Below, piece by piece: positions 1 through 8,770 of a DNA stretch of 64,000 nucleotides. Position 1 is the stretch's first letter; every line of letters begins with the position of its first letter. The position numbers and the translations under genes were made by a program. The notes under the pieces were generated by a model. That model was not told where the DNA came from, ran no database searches, and was given only the letters and a program-made list of their open reading frames with translations. The stretch is from Pseudomonadota bacterium (GTDB taxonomy: Bacteria > Pseudomonadota > Alphaproteobacteria > Rhizobiales > Hyphomicrobiaceae), in assembly GCA_018242215.1 (NCBI GenBank), contig JAFECG010000018.1, positions 1-64,000 of the forward strand. The letters run 5' to 3'.

Positions 1-785
1 CGTTTGAGAGCGAGGGTTCTCATCAAAGCTCTGCTGGGCAAGGGTGCGCTCCCGGATGACAGCCCGTATGCGACGGGAGGTATAGGCCTTCTCGGCACCA
101 AGCCGTCGCAGGAAGCGCTGGAAAATTGCGACACCCTTCTCATTGTCGGAAGCTCATTCCCGTACGTCGAATTTTATCCCCAGCCGGGCAATGCACGGGT
201 CGTGCAAATCGATCACGATCCGCAACGCATTGGACTTCGAAGCCCGGTCGAGTGCCCACTTGTCGGAGACTGGGCGAAGGTCCTCGATGCGCTCATACCT
301 CTCCTCGAACAGCAAAAAGACCGGAGCTTTCTCGAAAGTGCGCAGAAGGGCATGAAGGACTGGCGCGACGTACTAAAAACGCGTGGGACCCGCACCGATA
401 CTCCGATGAAACCGCAAGTCGTAGCCTATGAGCTCAATAAGCTGCTCGACGATAATGCAGTCATAGCCACCGACTCCGGGACTATTACCACCTGGGCGGC
501 GCGTTACCTTTCAATCCGCGATGGCATGAAGTCTCGTGCTCAGGAAATCTTGCAACGATGGCTTGCGGTGTGCCGTATGCGATCGCGGCAGCAGTGGCTT
601 ATCCTGAAAGGCAGCTCATCTGTTTCATCGGCGACGGCGGCCTGACGATGCTCCTCGGTGAGCTTGCTACGATCAAGAAATACAACCTCAATATAAAAAT
701 CATCGTCATCAAGAACAACGCACTCGGAAGGACTTGCTGGCGTGGTTGGAAAAGCAAACGGTCCAGCCCCAAACATGAAGGCTGA
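1..785 (+). pseudogene. Broken thiamine-diphosphate-dependent oxidase/decarboxylase (pyruvate oxidase-like), truncated by the left edge
   Basis: The reading frame open from base 1 encodes the middle domain of a ThDP enzyme of the acetolactate synthase/pyruvate oxidase type: DDSPYATGGIGLLG, then a DTLLIVGSSFP stretch, then the start of the C-terminal ThDP domain. At about base 530-534 the frame breaks: the protein continues in another frame as SCSGNLATMACGVPYA, which is what the family needs after MK. One missing base explains this. The second frame carries the ThDP motif GDGG plus KNNALG, then diverges at about base 731 and stops at 785, so the conserved C-terminus is missing. Seen: one frameshift and one 3' truncation. 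Inferred: a dead remnant. Its broken end lies about 90-145 bp from the 3' end of tRNA-Leu. Confidence 0.8.
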
Positions 786-876
786 AACCAGCACAACATC
801 TGACACAACACGCCAAGACGCCGGTAACGATTTCTTTTTATATATCAATTTGTTCTGGAAACAAACATAAGCCTTC

Positions 877-962
877 TGGTGCCCCAGGAGGGACTCGAAC
901 CCCCACACCCTTGCGGATAGCAGATTTTGAGTCTGCCGCGTCTACCGTTCCGCCACTGAGGC
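877..962 (-). tRNA. tRNA-Leu(CAA)
   Basis: The minus strand folds as a cloverleaf with acceptor stem GCCTCAG/CTGGGGC (one G-T pair), an anticodon stem GCAGA/TCTGC around loop CTCAAAA, a short variable arm, a T loop TTCGAGT and an encoded 3' CCA (877-879). The anticodon CAA is at 927-929 and reads UUG leucine codons. The degraded ThDP-enzyme gene lies directly beyond its 3' end, a common position for an old integration boundary. Confidence 0.95.
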
Positions 963-1035
963 AAGCCGCCCGGAAAAGGGCGAAGCGGCGACTTATAGCG
1001 GCCGCTGGCGCTACGTCAACGCGGGGATGCCGCTT

Positions 1036-1380
1036 TTACTTCAGGGTGTGCGTCACCCGGCCCGTCGCGTGGTGGTGCTCGACCACCTGGATTTTCTGGC
1101 CGATTTTCAGATTGCGCGATTTATAGGCCAGCACGCGGACAAGCTGACCATCGTCGAGCCGCACGATGACATTTTCGCCATCTGCCGAATTCTGCTTGGA
1201 AACCAGCGGCTCGATGTCCGTCACGGTACCGCCGATGTTCTTGTTGTCGACCTTGAGGTCAAGCTCTTCGTAGCTGAAAGCAAGCCCGATGGCCGCGACG
1301 ACGGCGAGGCCGATGGCGGCCTTTTTGGCGCGGTCGATCCAGAGTGCTCTTTCGAGCCGCTTTCGAGTTTCTTCGCGCAA
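1036..1380 (-). CDS. Small membrane-anchored hypothetical protein
   Basis: A 114-residue protein with a basic N-terminus (MREETRKRLERAL), one hydrophobic segment at about residues 20-36, and then a small beta-rich domain containing GGTVTDIEP and VIVRLDDGQLVRV, which resembles a short OB/SH3-like barrel. I do not recognise a named family. The topology suggests a single-span protein with its C-terminal domain outside the cytoplasm. It lies 10 bp downstream of a similar small gene on the same strand, and the two look like diverged paralogs (signal anchor, then GTV..I.P, then a V(R)LPDGR/VRLDDGQ strand). It is probably co-transcribed with that gene. Confidence 0.6.
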   Translation of the reverse strand: MREETRKRLERALWIDRAKKAAIGLAVVAAIGLAFSYEELDLKVDNKNIGGTVTDIEPLVSKQNSADGENVIVRLDDGQLVRVLAYKSRNLKIGQKIQVVEHHHATGRVTHTLK

Positions 1381-1390
1381 GGGCCCCTCC

Positions 1391-1693
1391 CTAGTCGCGC
1401 TGCGTGTACCAGACCTGTCCCCAAGGTGTCACCCACTCCGTGAGGGATATCCCGGCGCCGACCGCAACCTTACGAAAATTTCTGGTCGCAACATCGACCA
1501 CCCGCCCGTCCGGCAGCCGGACTTTGTAGCGGGGAGGAACCGCCGAGAGCCATTTGGGAACGGCGTTTCCGGGATCGATGCTGACGACGGTGCCTGTCAA
1601 CGTGCCGCGCGGCCGTGAAAAAAGATCACGTGCGAGACCCCAGGCGACGCCGACGGCGAGCAAGGCCAGAAAGAGGACGACCCAGGTTTTCAT
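1391..1693 (-). CDS. Small membrane-anchored hypothetical protein, paralog of the next gene
   Basis: A 100-residue protein: hydrophobic N-terminal anchor or uncleaved signal (MKTWVVLFLALLAVGVAWG), then a beta-rich region with TLTGTVVSIDPG, YKVRLPDGRVVDV and a tryptophan-containing C-terminus. No named family is recognised. It begins about 90 bp downstream of the stop codon of the mutase gene on the same strand and precedes the 114-residue protein with the same layout, so a bicistronic unit is likely. The function is unknown; a beta-barrel adaptor in the periplasm is only a guess. Confidence 0.55.
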   Translation of the reverse strand: MKTWVVLFLALLAVGVAWGLARDLFSRPRGTLTGTVVSIDPGNAVPKWLSAVPPRYKVRLPDGRVVDVATRNFRKVAVGAGISLTEWVTPWGQVWYTQRD

Positions 1694-1784
1694 CTCGCTG
1701 TCGGCCAGTCTCGTCGTCTTCGGCGGATGACGGAGAGAGTGACTTTCCGCTGCCGCCGAGACATCCTCTCTCTCCTAGAGGATC

Positions 1785-3761
1785 TCACGCAGCCTTGGCG
1801 TAGCGGTCCACGAGCTTCACGATATCGGCCATGATGTCGTTGAGTTGGAAGTCCTTCGGCGTATAAACCGCCGCAACACCGAATGCCTTCAATGTTTTGG
1901 CGTCTTCCGGTGGAATGATACCGCCAACCACGACAGGGACGTCATCCAGTCCTTCCTTGCGCATGCGCTCTATCACATCCTTGACGAGCGGAACGTGGGA
2001 GCCCGACAGGATCGAGAGACCGACGACGTGCACACCTTCATCGACCGCAGCGCGGACGATCTGGGCTGGCGTCAGTCGGATGCCCTCGTAGACGACTTCC
2101 ATGCCGGCATCTCGCGCGCGGACGGCGATCTGTTCGGCGCCATTCGAGTGACCGTCGAGACCCGGTTTGCCGACGAGGAATTTGATGCGGCGCCCTAGCC
2201 GATCGGAGACTTCCTCAACCGTAGCGCGGACGGCTTCCAACTCTGTGCTGTCGCGCGCGACGGCAGCCTGGGCGACGCCGGTCGGGGCGCGGTATTCGCC
2301 GAAGATCTTGCGAAGCGCTGATCCCCATTCGCCGGTCGTGACGCCCGCTTTGGCCGCTTCGATGGACGACTCCATGATGTTGCGGCCTTCCTCGGCGGCG
2401 CGTTCGACCTCGGCCAGCGCCGCGGCGGCCTTCTTTGCATCCCGGCCTTCGCGCCATGCCTTCAACTTGCCGATCTGTTCGGCTTCGACGGCGGGATCGA
2501 CAACCATGATCGCATCGGTGCCGCCGGAGAGCGGCGATGGCTCGGTTTCGGTAAACTTGTTGACGCCAACGACCGTCAGTTCACCGCTTTCGATCTGGGA
2601 GAGGCGGCTTGTGTTGCTCTCGACGAGACGGCGCTTCATGTAGTCGATCGAGGCGACGGCGCCGCCCAGCTTTTCGATGGTGGCGAGTTCGGCCTTTGCC
2701 TCTTCCTTCAAGGCTGCCACTTTCTTCGCAATTTCAACGGAACCGTCGAAAATGTCGCCATATTCGAGCAGGTCCGTCTCATAGGCCACGATTTGCTGCA
2801 TTCGGAGCGACCATTGCTGGTCCCAGGGGCGGGGAAGCCCGAGGGCTTCGTTCCAGGCCGGAAGTTGCACGGCGCGCGCGCGCGCGTTCTTCGACAGCGT
2901 GACGGCGAGCATCTCGATCAGGATGCGATAGACGTTGTTTTCTGCCTGCGGTTCAGTGAGGCCGAGCGAGTTCACCTGTACGCCGTAACGGAACATACGG
3001 TGCTTCGGATCGGTCACGCCGTAGCGCTCGCGCGTGATCTCGTCCCAAAGCTCGCCGAAGGCGCGCATCTTGCACATTTCGGTGACGAAACGCATGCCGG
3101 CGTTGACGAAGAACGAGATGCGTCCCACGACATTGCCGAATTCTTTTTCCGGGACTTCGCCGGATGCTTTAACCGTATCGAGGACGGCGATCGAGGTTGC
3201 GAGCGCGTAGGCAAGCTCCTGGACCGGCGTCGCTCCCGCTTCCTGCAGATGGTAGGAGCAGACGTTCGTCGGGTTCCACTTCGGAACGTTCTTCGTCGAG
3301 AAGACGATTGTGTCCTTGATCAGCCGTAGCGAGGGCTCAGGCGGGAAGACGTAGGTCCCGCGCGAGAGGTATTCCTTGATGATGTCATTCTGGATCGTGC
3401 CGGTCAGCTTTTCGCGCGGTGCGCCAGTCTGGTCGGCGACGGCGATATAGAGCGACAGAAGCCAAGCGGCCGTCGCGTTGATCGTCATCGAGGTGTTCAT
3501 CTGATCGAGCGGAATGCCGTCGAGCAGAGTCAGCATATCACCCAGGTGTGAAACGGGGACGCCGACCTTTCCGACCTCGCCGCGCGCAAGCTCGTGATCG
3601 GAATCATAGCCCGTCTGCGTCGGTAGGTCGAAAGCAATAGAAAGACCCGTCTGCCCCTTGGCGAGGTTTTTCTTATAGAGCGCATTCGACTTGGCGGCGG
3701 TCGAGTGTCCGGCATAGGTCCGGAACAGCCACGGCTTGTCGCGCACGATTTTGTCCGACAT
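1785..3761 (-). CDS. ecm: Ethylmalonyl-CoA mutase (adenosylcobalamin-dependent)
   Basis: The enzyme converts (2R)-ethylmalonyl-CoA to (2S)-methylsuccinyl-CoA in the ethylmalonyl-CoA pathway. The 658 residues hold an N-terminal TIM-barrel mutase domain (RTYAGHSTAAKSNALYKKNL near residue 14; FDLPTQTGYDSDH near 45) and a C-terminal cobalamin domain (last about 140 residues) with the B12 motif DGHSNG and GGIIPPEDAKTLKAFG. The length and single-subunit form match Ecm (MeaA), which is shorter than methylmalonyl-CoA mutase large subunits of about 715 residues. Placement opposite ccr and near mcd supports Ecm. Methylmalonyl-CoA mutase is the alternative and I consider it much less likely. It is transcribed away from ccr. 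Confidence 0.93.
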   Translation of the reverse strand: MSDKIVRDKPWLFRTYAGHSTAAKSNALYKKNLAKGQTGLSIAFDLPTQTGYDSDHELARGEVGKVGVPVSHLGDMLTLLDGIPLDQMNTSMTINATAAWLLSLYIAVADQTGAPREKLTGTIQNDIIKEYLSRGTYVFPPEPSLRLIKDTIVFSTKNVPKWNPTNVCSYHLQEAGATPVQELAYALATSIAVLDTVKASGEVPEKEFGNVVGRISFFVNAGMRFVTEMCKMRAFGELWDEITRERYGVTDPKHRMFRYGVQVNSLGLTEPQAENNVYRILIEMLAVTLSKNARARAVQLPAWNEALGLPRPWDQQWSLRMQQIVAYETDLLEYGDIFDGSVEIAKKVAALKEEAKAELATIEKLGGAVASIDYMKRRLVESNTSRLSQIESGELTVVGVNKFTETEPSPLSGGTDAIMVVDPAVEAEQIGKLKAWREGRDAKKAAAALAEVERAAEEGRNIMESSIEAAKAGVTTGEWGSALRKIFGEYRAPTGVAQAAVARDSTELEAVRATVEEVSDRLGRRIKFLVGKPGLDGHSNGAEQIAVRARDAGMEVVYEGIRLTPAQIVRAAVDEGVHVVGLSILSGSHVPLVKDVIERMRKEGLDDVPVVVGGIIPPEDAKTLKAFGVAAVYTPKDFQLNDIMADIVKLVDRYAKAA

Positions 3762-3873
3762 CGAAAGGGCGCCCCTAGGCTTTGATCAATGACACAGGGA
3801 ATTTCATAAAGTAACCGAAGGGCCGGTAAAGGCAAAACCGGCAGTTCGCCGCGCTTCCGAGACCGGGATGCCG

Positions 3874-4236
3874 TCAGCGGCGAATGCGCCGGGCGGGAGT
3901 CGGGAGGGCTGACAGCTTGGTGCGGCGAACGCGCCATTCTACGATGACCGCCCAGACCCAATTGCAGCAGAGTATCAGAAGCAACACCGCGAGCGTGCCC
4001 AGTGCCGTTCCCGAGACCGTGTTGATCGTCTGATCGTACGAAAGGGTAATCATTTGCTGGGCCAGTAGGGTAGGAGCGACAATTCCACCCGCTGCTAAAA
4101 GGGGGGTGGAGAGCCAAGCGAGCGTCGGGGAACCAACGATCTCGTGGATGAACCAACAGACTATCGCGGCGAACGCCACCGCGGTGCAGACGGTAAAAGA
4201 GTCGGCGTTCTGGAACTGCCACCACAGGTCTTGCAT
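3874..4236 (-). CDS. Hypothetical small integral membrane protein
   Basis: A 120-residue protein with about three hydrophobic segments (AVAFAAIVCWFI near 18-29, LLAAGGIVAPTLLA near 46-59, ALGTLAVLLLILCCNWVW near 78-95) and a basic C-terminal tail ending RRIRR. No family is recognised. It sits between ecm (same strand, about 110 bp downstream) and the divergently transcribed ccr, so it could share the ecm transcript. The sequence shows no catalytic motif. A role linked to the ethylmalonyl-CoA pathway rests on position alone. Confidence 0.55.
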   Translation of the reverse strand: MQDLWWQFQNADSFTVCTAVAFAAIVCWFIHEIVGSPTLAWLSTPLLAAGGIVAPTLLAQQMITLSYDQTINTVSGTALGTLAVLLLILCCNWVWAVIVEWRVRRTKLSALPTPARRIRR

Positions 4237-4457
4237 TCAATGAGGTCCAAATCGGCCGGAGAAAGATAACTCGCCGATAAACCTAGCGTTCGCACGTTAA
4301 AGAGGAATTGCGTGGAAGTTAACCGCAGGCTAACCCCTTCATTGCAGCGCAAAAACGTGCTTGATACGTCGATCCCCGCGCTGGGCAGGGGTCAAACGCG
4401 AAGAAGATGAGCCATAACGGCCCTCATCGCGGGGAAAGGTCGGGAGACGCAACACCA

Positions 4458-5771
4458 ATGTCGAGCCAGAACTTGGCAGCAAAGACTGTTTCCGATGCGC
4501 AATCGGCGTCGGGGGGAATTCGGAAAGACCTCTACGAGATCGGGGAAATACCGCCTCTCGGGCATGTTCCCAAGAACATGTACGCCTGGACCATCCGCAA
4601 GGAACGCCAGGGCGAGCCCGACAAGGCGATGCAAGTTGAAGTGGTGCCGACGTGGGAACTCGACAGCCACGACGTGCTCGTCCTCGTGATGGCGGCCGGT
4701 GTCAATTACAACGGCGTCTGGGCGTCGCTCGGCGTGCCGATCTCGATGTTCGACGTCCACAAGCAGCCTTACCACATCGCCGGATCGGATGCTTCCGGCA
4801 TCGTCTGGGCCGTCGGGTCGAAGGTGAAGCGCTGGAAGGTCGGCGATGAAGTCGTCGTTCATTGCAATCAGGACGATGGCGACGACGAGGAATGCAACGG
4901 CGGCGATCCGATGTTTTCCACGTCACAGCGCATCTGGGGATACGAGACGCCGGATGGTTCGTTCGCGCAGTTCTGTCGCGTGCAGGACCGCCAGCTTCTC
5001 GAACGTCCGAAGCATCTGACCTGGGAAGAAAGCGCCTGCTACACGCTGACACTCGCAACGGCCTACCGGATGCTGTTCGGCCATCGTCCGCATGTCCTCA
5101 GACCGGGTCATAACGTATTGGTATGGGGTGCTGCCGGCGGTCTTGGCGCGTTTGCCGTGCAGCTTTGCGCAACGTCCGGTGCCAACGCGATCGGTGTCGT
5201 CTCCGATGACGACAAGCGCGACTTCGTCATGCAGCTCGGCGCCAAGGGCGTCATCAACCGCAAGAACTTCAAGTGCTGGGGACAGCTGCCGAAAGTGAAC
5301 TCGCCTGAGTACCATGAATGGCTCAAAGAGATGCGCAACTTCGGCAAGGCCATCTGGGATATCACCGGCAAGGGCGTGAATGTGGACTGCGTGTTCGAGC
5401 ATCCCGGCGAGACGACCATCCCGGTTTCGGTACAGGTCGTGAAGCGTGGCGGTATGGTCGTTATATGCGCCGGCACGACCGGCTATAATCTGACGATGGA
5501 TGCCCGCTATTTGTGGATGCACCAGAAGCGCGTGCAGGGTTCCCATTTCGCCAACCTTATGCAGGCGAGCCAGGCCAATCGGCTTGTCATCGAGCGGCGG
5601 ATCGATCCGTGCATGTCGGAAGTCTTCTCGTGGGAGCAGATCCCCAAGGCGCACATGCGCATGATGAAGAATGAGCATAAGCCCGGCAACATGGCCGTGC
5701 TCGTCCAGGCGCCGACGACGGGCCTCAGGACGCTCGAGGACGTGATCGAAGCGGGTCCGAAGCCTCGCTGA
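4458..5771 (+). CDS. ccr: Crotonyl-CoA carboxylase/reductase
   Basis: It catalyses NADPH-dependent reductive carboxylation of crotonyl-CoA to (2S)-ethylmalonyl-CoA, the defining step of the ethylmalonyl-CoA pathway. The 437-residue protein belongs to the medium-chain dehydrogenase/reductase superfamily: an N-terminal GroES-like domain with VNYNGVWASLG, a WGYETPDGSFAQF segment, the nucleotide-binding VWGAAGGLGAFAVQL, and VFEHPGE near the active site. These are characteristic of Ccr rather than simple quinone reductases. I chose ATG 4458, preceded by GGGAGA, because an upstream in-frame ATG at 4407 would add a non-conserved 17-residue leader. A strong terminator follows the gene. Confidence 0.95.
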   Translation: MSSQNLAAKTVSDAQSASGGIRKDLYEIGEIPPLGHVPKNMYAWTIRKERQGEPDKAMQVEVVPTWELDSHDVLVLVMAAGVNYNGVWASLGVPISMFDVHKQPYHIAGSDASGIVWAVGSKVKRWKVGDEVVVHCNQDDGDDEECNGGDPMFSTSQRIWGYETPDGSFAQFCRVQDRQLLERPKHLTWEESACYTLTLATAYRMLFGHRPHVLRPGHNVLVWGAAGGLGAFAVQLCATSGANAIGVVSDDDKRDFVMQLGAKGVINRKNFKCWGQLPKVNSPEYHEWLKEMRNFGKAIWDITGKGVNVDCVFEHPGETTIPVSVQVVKRGGMVVICAGTTGYNLTMDARYLWMHQKRVQGSHFANLMQASQANRLVIERRIDPCMSEVFSWEQIPKAHMRMMKNEHKPGNMAVLVQAPTTGLRTLEDVIEAGPKPR

Positions 5772-5792
5772 AGCGTCAATCCAGCAGAGATC

Positions 5793-5830
5793 AGAGTTTC
5801 TTCCGGAAAACCGGAAGGAACTCTTTTTTT
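5793..5830 (+). terminator. Rho-independent terminator after ccr
   Basis: Bases 5793-5823 form a long stem (AGAGTT and CTTCCGG pairing with CCGGAAG and AACTCT, with a mismatched base between) closed by AAAA and followed by a run of seven T. It lies 21 bp after the ccr stop codon. The hairpin also sits just past the stop of the convergent YihY gene. Confidence 0.9.
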
Positions 5831-6734
5831 ATATATGTTCGAGTTTGGACCGGCGTGCCGGGTCGGCGCGGAAGGCTGCTCTTTCGGCAGCTTCGCGCCG
5901 CATGCGCTTCATTTCCATGATGCCGCGATTGAGCTCGGCGCCGAGCAGGATCGTGATCGCTGTAAACTGGAAGAAGATCAGCGCGATCATCAGTTGCGAC
6001 AGGCCGGCGTAAAACAGCGAATAGTTCGTGATCGCGAGATAGTTCGACCAAAGTCCTGCGAGCGTCAGCCAGAGAACAATCGTCAGAACGATGCCGGGCC
6101 AAACGTCGGCCACCCGCCGTTTGCCGGCTGCCAGCAGCAGGTGAAGCGCGAAAAGCTGAGCCGCCATCACGGCACCGGAGAGGCCGTAGCGGATGCCCGG
6201 TCCGATATCGCTCGAGTCAAAGAGCAGCCGGACCCAGTTGTCCGGTAAATGCTGCGCGATCGAGGGCCCGACCACGCTGGGTCCGACGACCACCGCCCAT
6301 GTCAGAACGAGCGTCGAAATTCCATTGACGAAGACGAACAGCATGCTGATCAGCAGGCAAAGCGGATAGGGACGTTTTTCCCGCACACGGTAGGCGCCAT
6401 TCAAAGCGGCACGCAGCGTTTCGACCGCGCTCGTCGCGAAGAAGAGGGCGAGAAATCCGCTGAGGGTCGCAAGATCGATGCGCCGCGTTCCCATCACGGC
6501 TTCGATCTGCGGCGCAATGCCTTGGGCTACTGGCGCCGGAAGAATGGCGAAGAGCTGGTTGATCGCGTCCTGCGCAAGCTCTCGGCCGCCGAAATAACCG
6601 GAAAGTGCGCCGAGAAAGATGCAGAACGGAAAGATCGACACGACGAAGGAGAAGGCGACCGCGCCAGCCATCGCGAAGCCCGAATGCTCGTAAACCCGGT
6701 ACAGGGCTTCGACCAATCTGCGCATGCGCTTCAT
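5829..6734 (-). CDS. YihY/BrkB family membrane protein
   Basis: A 301-residue polytopic protein with about six hydrophobic segments. The N-terminal ALYRVYEHSGFAMAGAVAFSFVV segment, followed by SIFPFCIFLGAL, is typical of the YihY/BrkB (UPF0761) family, as are the central AALNGAYRV and WSNYLAITNYSLFYAGL and the GAELNRGIMEM motif near the end. Members were once called ribonuclease BN, a name now considered wrong; their true role, perhaps transport, is unsettled. It is convergent with ccr. The C-terminal tail of about 30 residues is basic and cytoplasmic by the positive-inside rule. Confidence 0.88.
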   Translation of the reverse strand: MKRMRRLVEALYRVYEHSGFAMAGAVAFSFVVSIFPFCIFLGALSGYFGGRELAQDAINQLFAILPAPVAQGIAPQIEAVMGTRRIDLATLSGFLALFFATSAVETLRAALNGAYRVREKRPYPLCLLISMLFVFVNGISTLVLTWAVVVGPSVVGPSIAQHLPDNWVRLLFDSSDIGPGIRYGLSGAVMAAQLFALHLLLAAGKRRVADVWPGIVLTIVLWLTLAGLWSNYLAITNYSLFYAGLSQLMIALIFFQFTAITILLGAELNRGIMEMKRMRREAAERAAFRADPARRSKLEHI

Positions 6735-6740
6735 AAGTAA

Positions 6741-7061
6741 TTTCTGCTCCCGACGCTTATGGCTTTTATGGCGCGGAACCTAGTGTTTCGCTCGGTCCGG
6801 GTCCACTATCGCGCACCTAGCCGGGCGGGGAGGCGGCAATTTGGACACAGGCAAAAAGACCGGCCCTCGCAGGGTAAACGCTGGGAGTTCTAGGTGGTTC
6901 AGCTCGGCTTCACGCCCCGTTTCGCGCCGATAGGTCGCGTGAGGCTTTGTTGCGGTCCAAGACCAGTTGACTAAACATTCCCCAGAGGCGAATTGGTCGC
7001 GCTACGCATTCCATAGCCTCGGCGTTCAGCCTTGCGTATCGATATTCCTCAGGAGAAACGT
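6741..7061. other. Intergenic region upstream of mcd
   Basis: This gap separates the divergent YihY and mcd genes and must hold both promoters. I see no tRNA, riboswitch fold or clear repeat. The only well-supported site is the ribosome binding site AGGAG at 7051-7055, which fixes the mcd start at 7062. Confidence 0.5.
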
Positions 7062-8741
7062 ATGTCCGTCACGCCCATGAAGGCTGGAGCAAATCTTCTC
7101 GCCGCCGGCCCCGCGAAGCTCATCGAGCGCTGCGGAGAGGCCGTGGCGCAAGCGGACAAAATCTTGCAGTCGGCAAAGGCCGGGGTCCGCATCAAGATTC
7201 AGGAAGAAGGCGGCATCGATCAGGCGCAGCATGTGGCGCACGGTCTCGCATGGCTTGCGACAACCGTCGAAGGACTGCGCCAGATGCACGACTGGGCGGC
7301 CCGCCTCCAGGTCGAGGGCCGGTTCGGTGAATTCGAGCAGCTTCTTCTGATCGCGGCCTTTGGCGAGTACGCCGCCCAGATCGCCAACGGCATTCCGATG
7401 AGTCAGCTCGAAATTGCGCGGCCGGATGCTCTCGGCGTCTCGAAAGCCGATATTCGCCGGTACGAGGATTCGGTTGCGGATCTCGTTGCCGAAGGAGGCT
7501 CGGAAACGGTCAAGGCCCGGCTCGGCGAATTGATCGCGGCGCAGCCCGAGGCGATGACGTTCGGCGATACGGGCCTTGATGAGACACACGCTCAGATCCA
7601 GGATCTGATGCGGAAGTTTTCACTCGAAGAGGTCATTCCTCACGCACACGAATGGCATCTCAAGAACGAATATATTCCGCTCGACGTGATTGCAAAGCTC
7701 GCGGAACTTGGGGTCTTCGGGCTTGCGCTGCCGGAGGAATTCGGTGGCATGGCGCTGGGCAAAGAATCGATGTGTGTCGCCTCGGAAGAGTTGTCGCGCG
7801 GCTACATCGGCGTCGGTTCTCTCGGCACACGTGCCGAGATTGCCGGTGAACTCATTCTTCACAACGGCACGCCGAAGCAGAAAGAGAAGTATCTGCCGAA
7901 GATCGCGTCCGGCGAGATGCTGCCGACGGCTGTCTTCACGGAACCCAACACGGGCTCGGATCTCGCGTCGCTCAAGACGCGTGCGGTGAAGGAGGGTGAC
8001 GTCTACAAGATCACCGGGCAGAAGACGTGGATCACGCATCCGGTCCGCGCCGATATCATGACGGTGCTGACGCGCACCAATCCGAACGAACCAGGCTACA
8101 AAGGTCTGTCGATGTTCCTCGCCGAAAAGCCGCGCGGCTCGGACGACGATCCGTTCCCGGCGAAGGGCATGACCGGCGGCGAGATTGAGGTTCTCGGCTA
8201 TCGCGGGATGAAGGAGTACGACATCTCCTTCGACAATTTCGAGGTGCCTGCGGAAAACCTGCTCGGCGGTGCCGAGGGTCAGGGCTTCAAGCAACTCATG
8301 AACACGTTCGAAGGCGCGCGCATTCAAACGGCGGCGCGTGCAGTTGGTGTGGCGCAGTGTGCGATGGACCTCGGCCTCAAGTATGCGCTCGAGCGCGTGC
8401 AGTTCGGGAAGCCGATCTATTCCTTCCCACGCGTGCGCAATAAGATCGTGATGATGGCGGTCGAGACGATGATTGCACGGCAGCTGACGTATTTCTCGGC
8501 ACGGCAGAAGGATGCCGGTCGGCGCTGCGATCTCGAGGCCGGGATGGCGAAGCTGCTCGGCGCCCGCGTCGCCTGGGCTAATGCGGATAACGCCCTGCAG
8601 GTCCATGGCGGCAATGGTTTCGCGCTTGAATACCCGGTGAGCCGCGTGCTCTGCGATGCGCGCATCCTGAACATCTTCGAGGGGGCGGCGGAAATCCAGG
8701 CGCAGGTCATTGCGCGCCGCCTTTTGGAAGGCGCTAACTAA
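7062..8741 (+). CDS. mcd: Methylsuccinyl-CoA dehydrogenase
   Basis: An FAD-dependent acyl-CoA dehydrogenase of 559 residues that oxidises (2S)-methylsuccinyl-CoA to mesaconyl-CoA. The first 170 residues are the extra N-terminal domain that separates Mcd from ordinary 380-residue acyl-CoA dehydrogenases. The rest is the standard fold: AVFTEPNTGSDLASLKTRA, KTWITH, the QVHGGNGFALEYPVSR segment, and FEGAAEIQ at the position where relatives carry their C-terminal glutamate loop. The start at 7062 has AGGAG seven bases upstream; an upstream in-frame TTG is less likely. With ecm and ccr in the same 7 kb, this gives three consecutive steps of the ethylmalonyl-CoA pathway. Confidence 0.93.
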   Translation: MSVTPMKAGANLLAAGPAKLIERCGEAVAQADKILQSAKAGVRIKIQEEGGIDQAQHVAHGLAWLATTVEGLRQMHDWAARLQVEGRFGEFEQLLLIAAFGEYAAQIANGIPMSQLEIARPDALGVSKADIRRYEDSVADLVAEGGSETVKARLGELIAAQPEAMTFGDTGLDETHAQIQDLMRKFSLEEVIPHAHEWHLKNEYIPLDVIAKLAELGVFGLALPEEFGGMALGKESMCVASEELSRGYIGVGSLGTRAEIAGELILHNGTPKQKEKYLPKIASGEMLPTAVFTEPNTGSDLASLKTRAVKEGDVYKITGQKTWITHPVRADIMTVLTRTNPNEPGYKGLSMFLAEKPRGSDDDPFPAKGMTGGEIEVLGYRGMKEYDISFDNFEVPAENLLGGAEGQGFKQLMNTFEGARIQTAARAVGVAQCAMDLGLKYALERVQFGKPIYSFPRVRNKIVMMAVETMIARQLTYFSARQKDAGRRCDLEAGMAKLLGARVAWANADNALQVHGGNGFALEYPVSRVLCDARILNIFEGAAEIQAQVIARRLLEGAN

Positions 8742-8770
8742 CTGAGGCTTAGGTCGAGGGTCGAGCTGAG

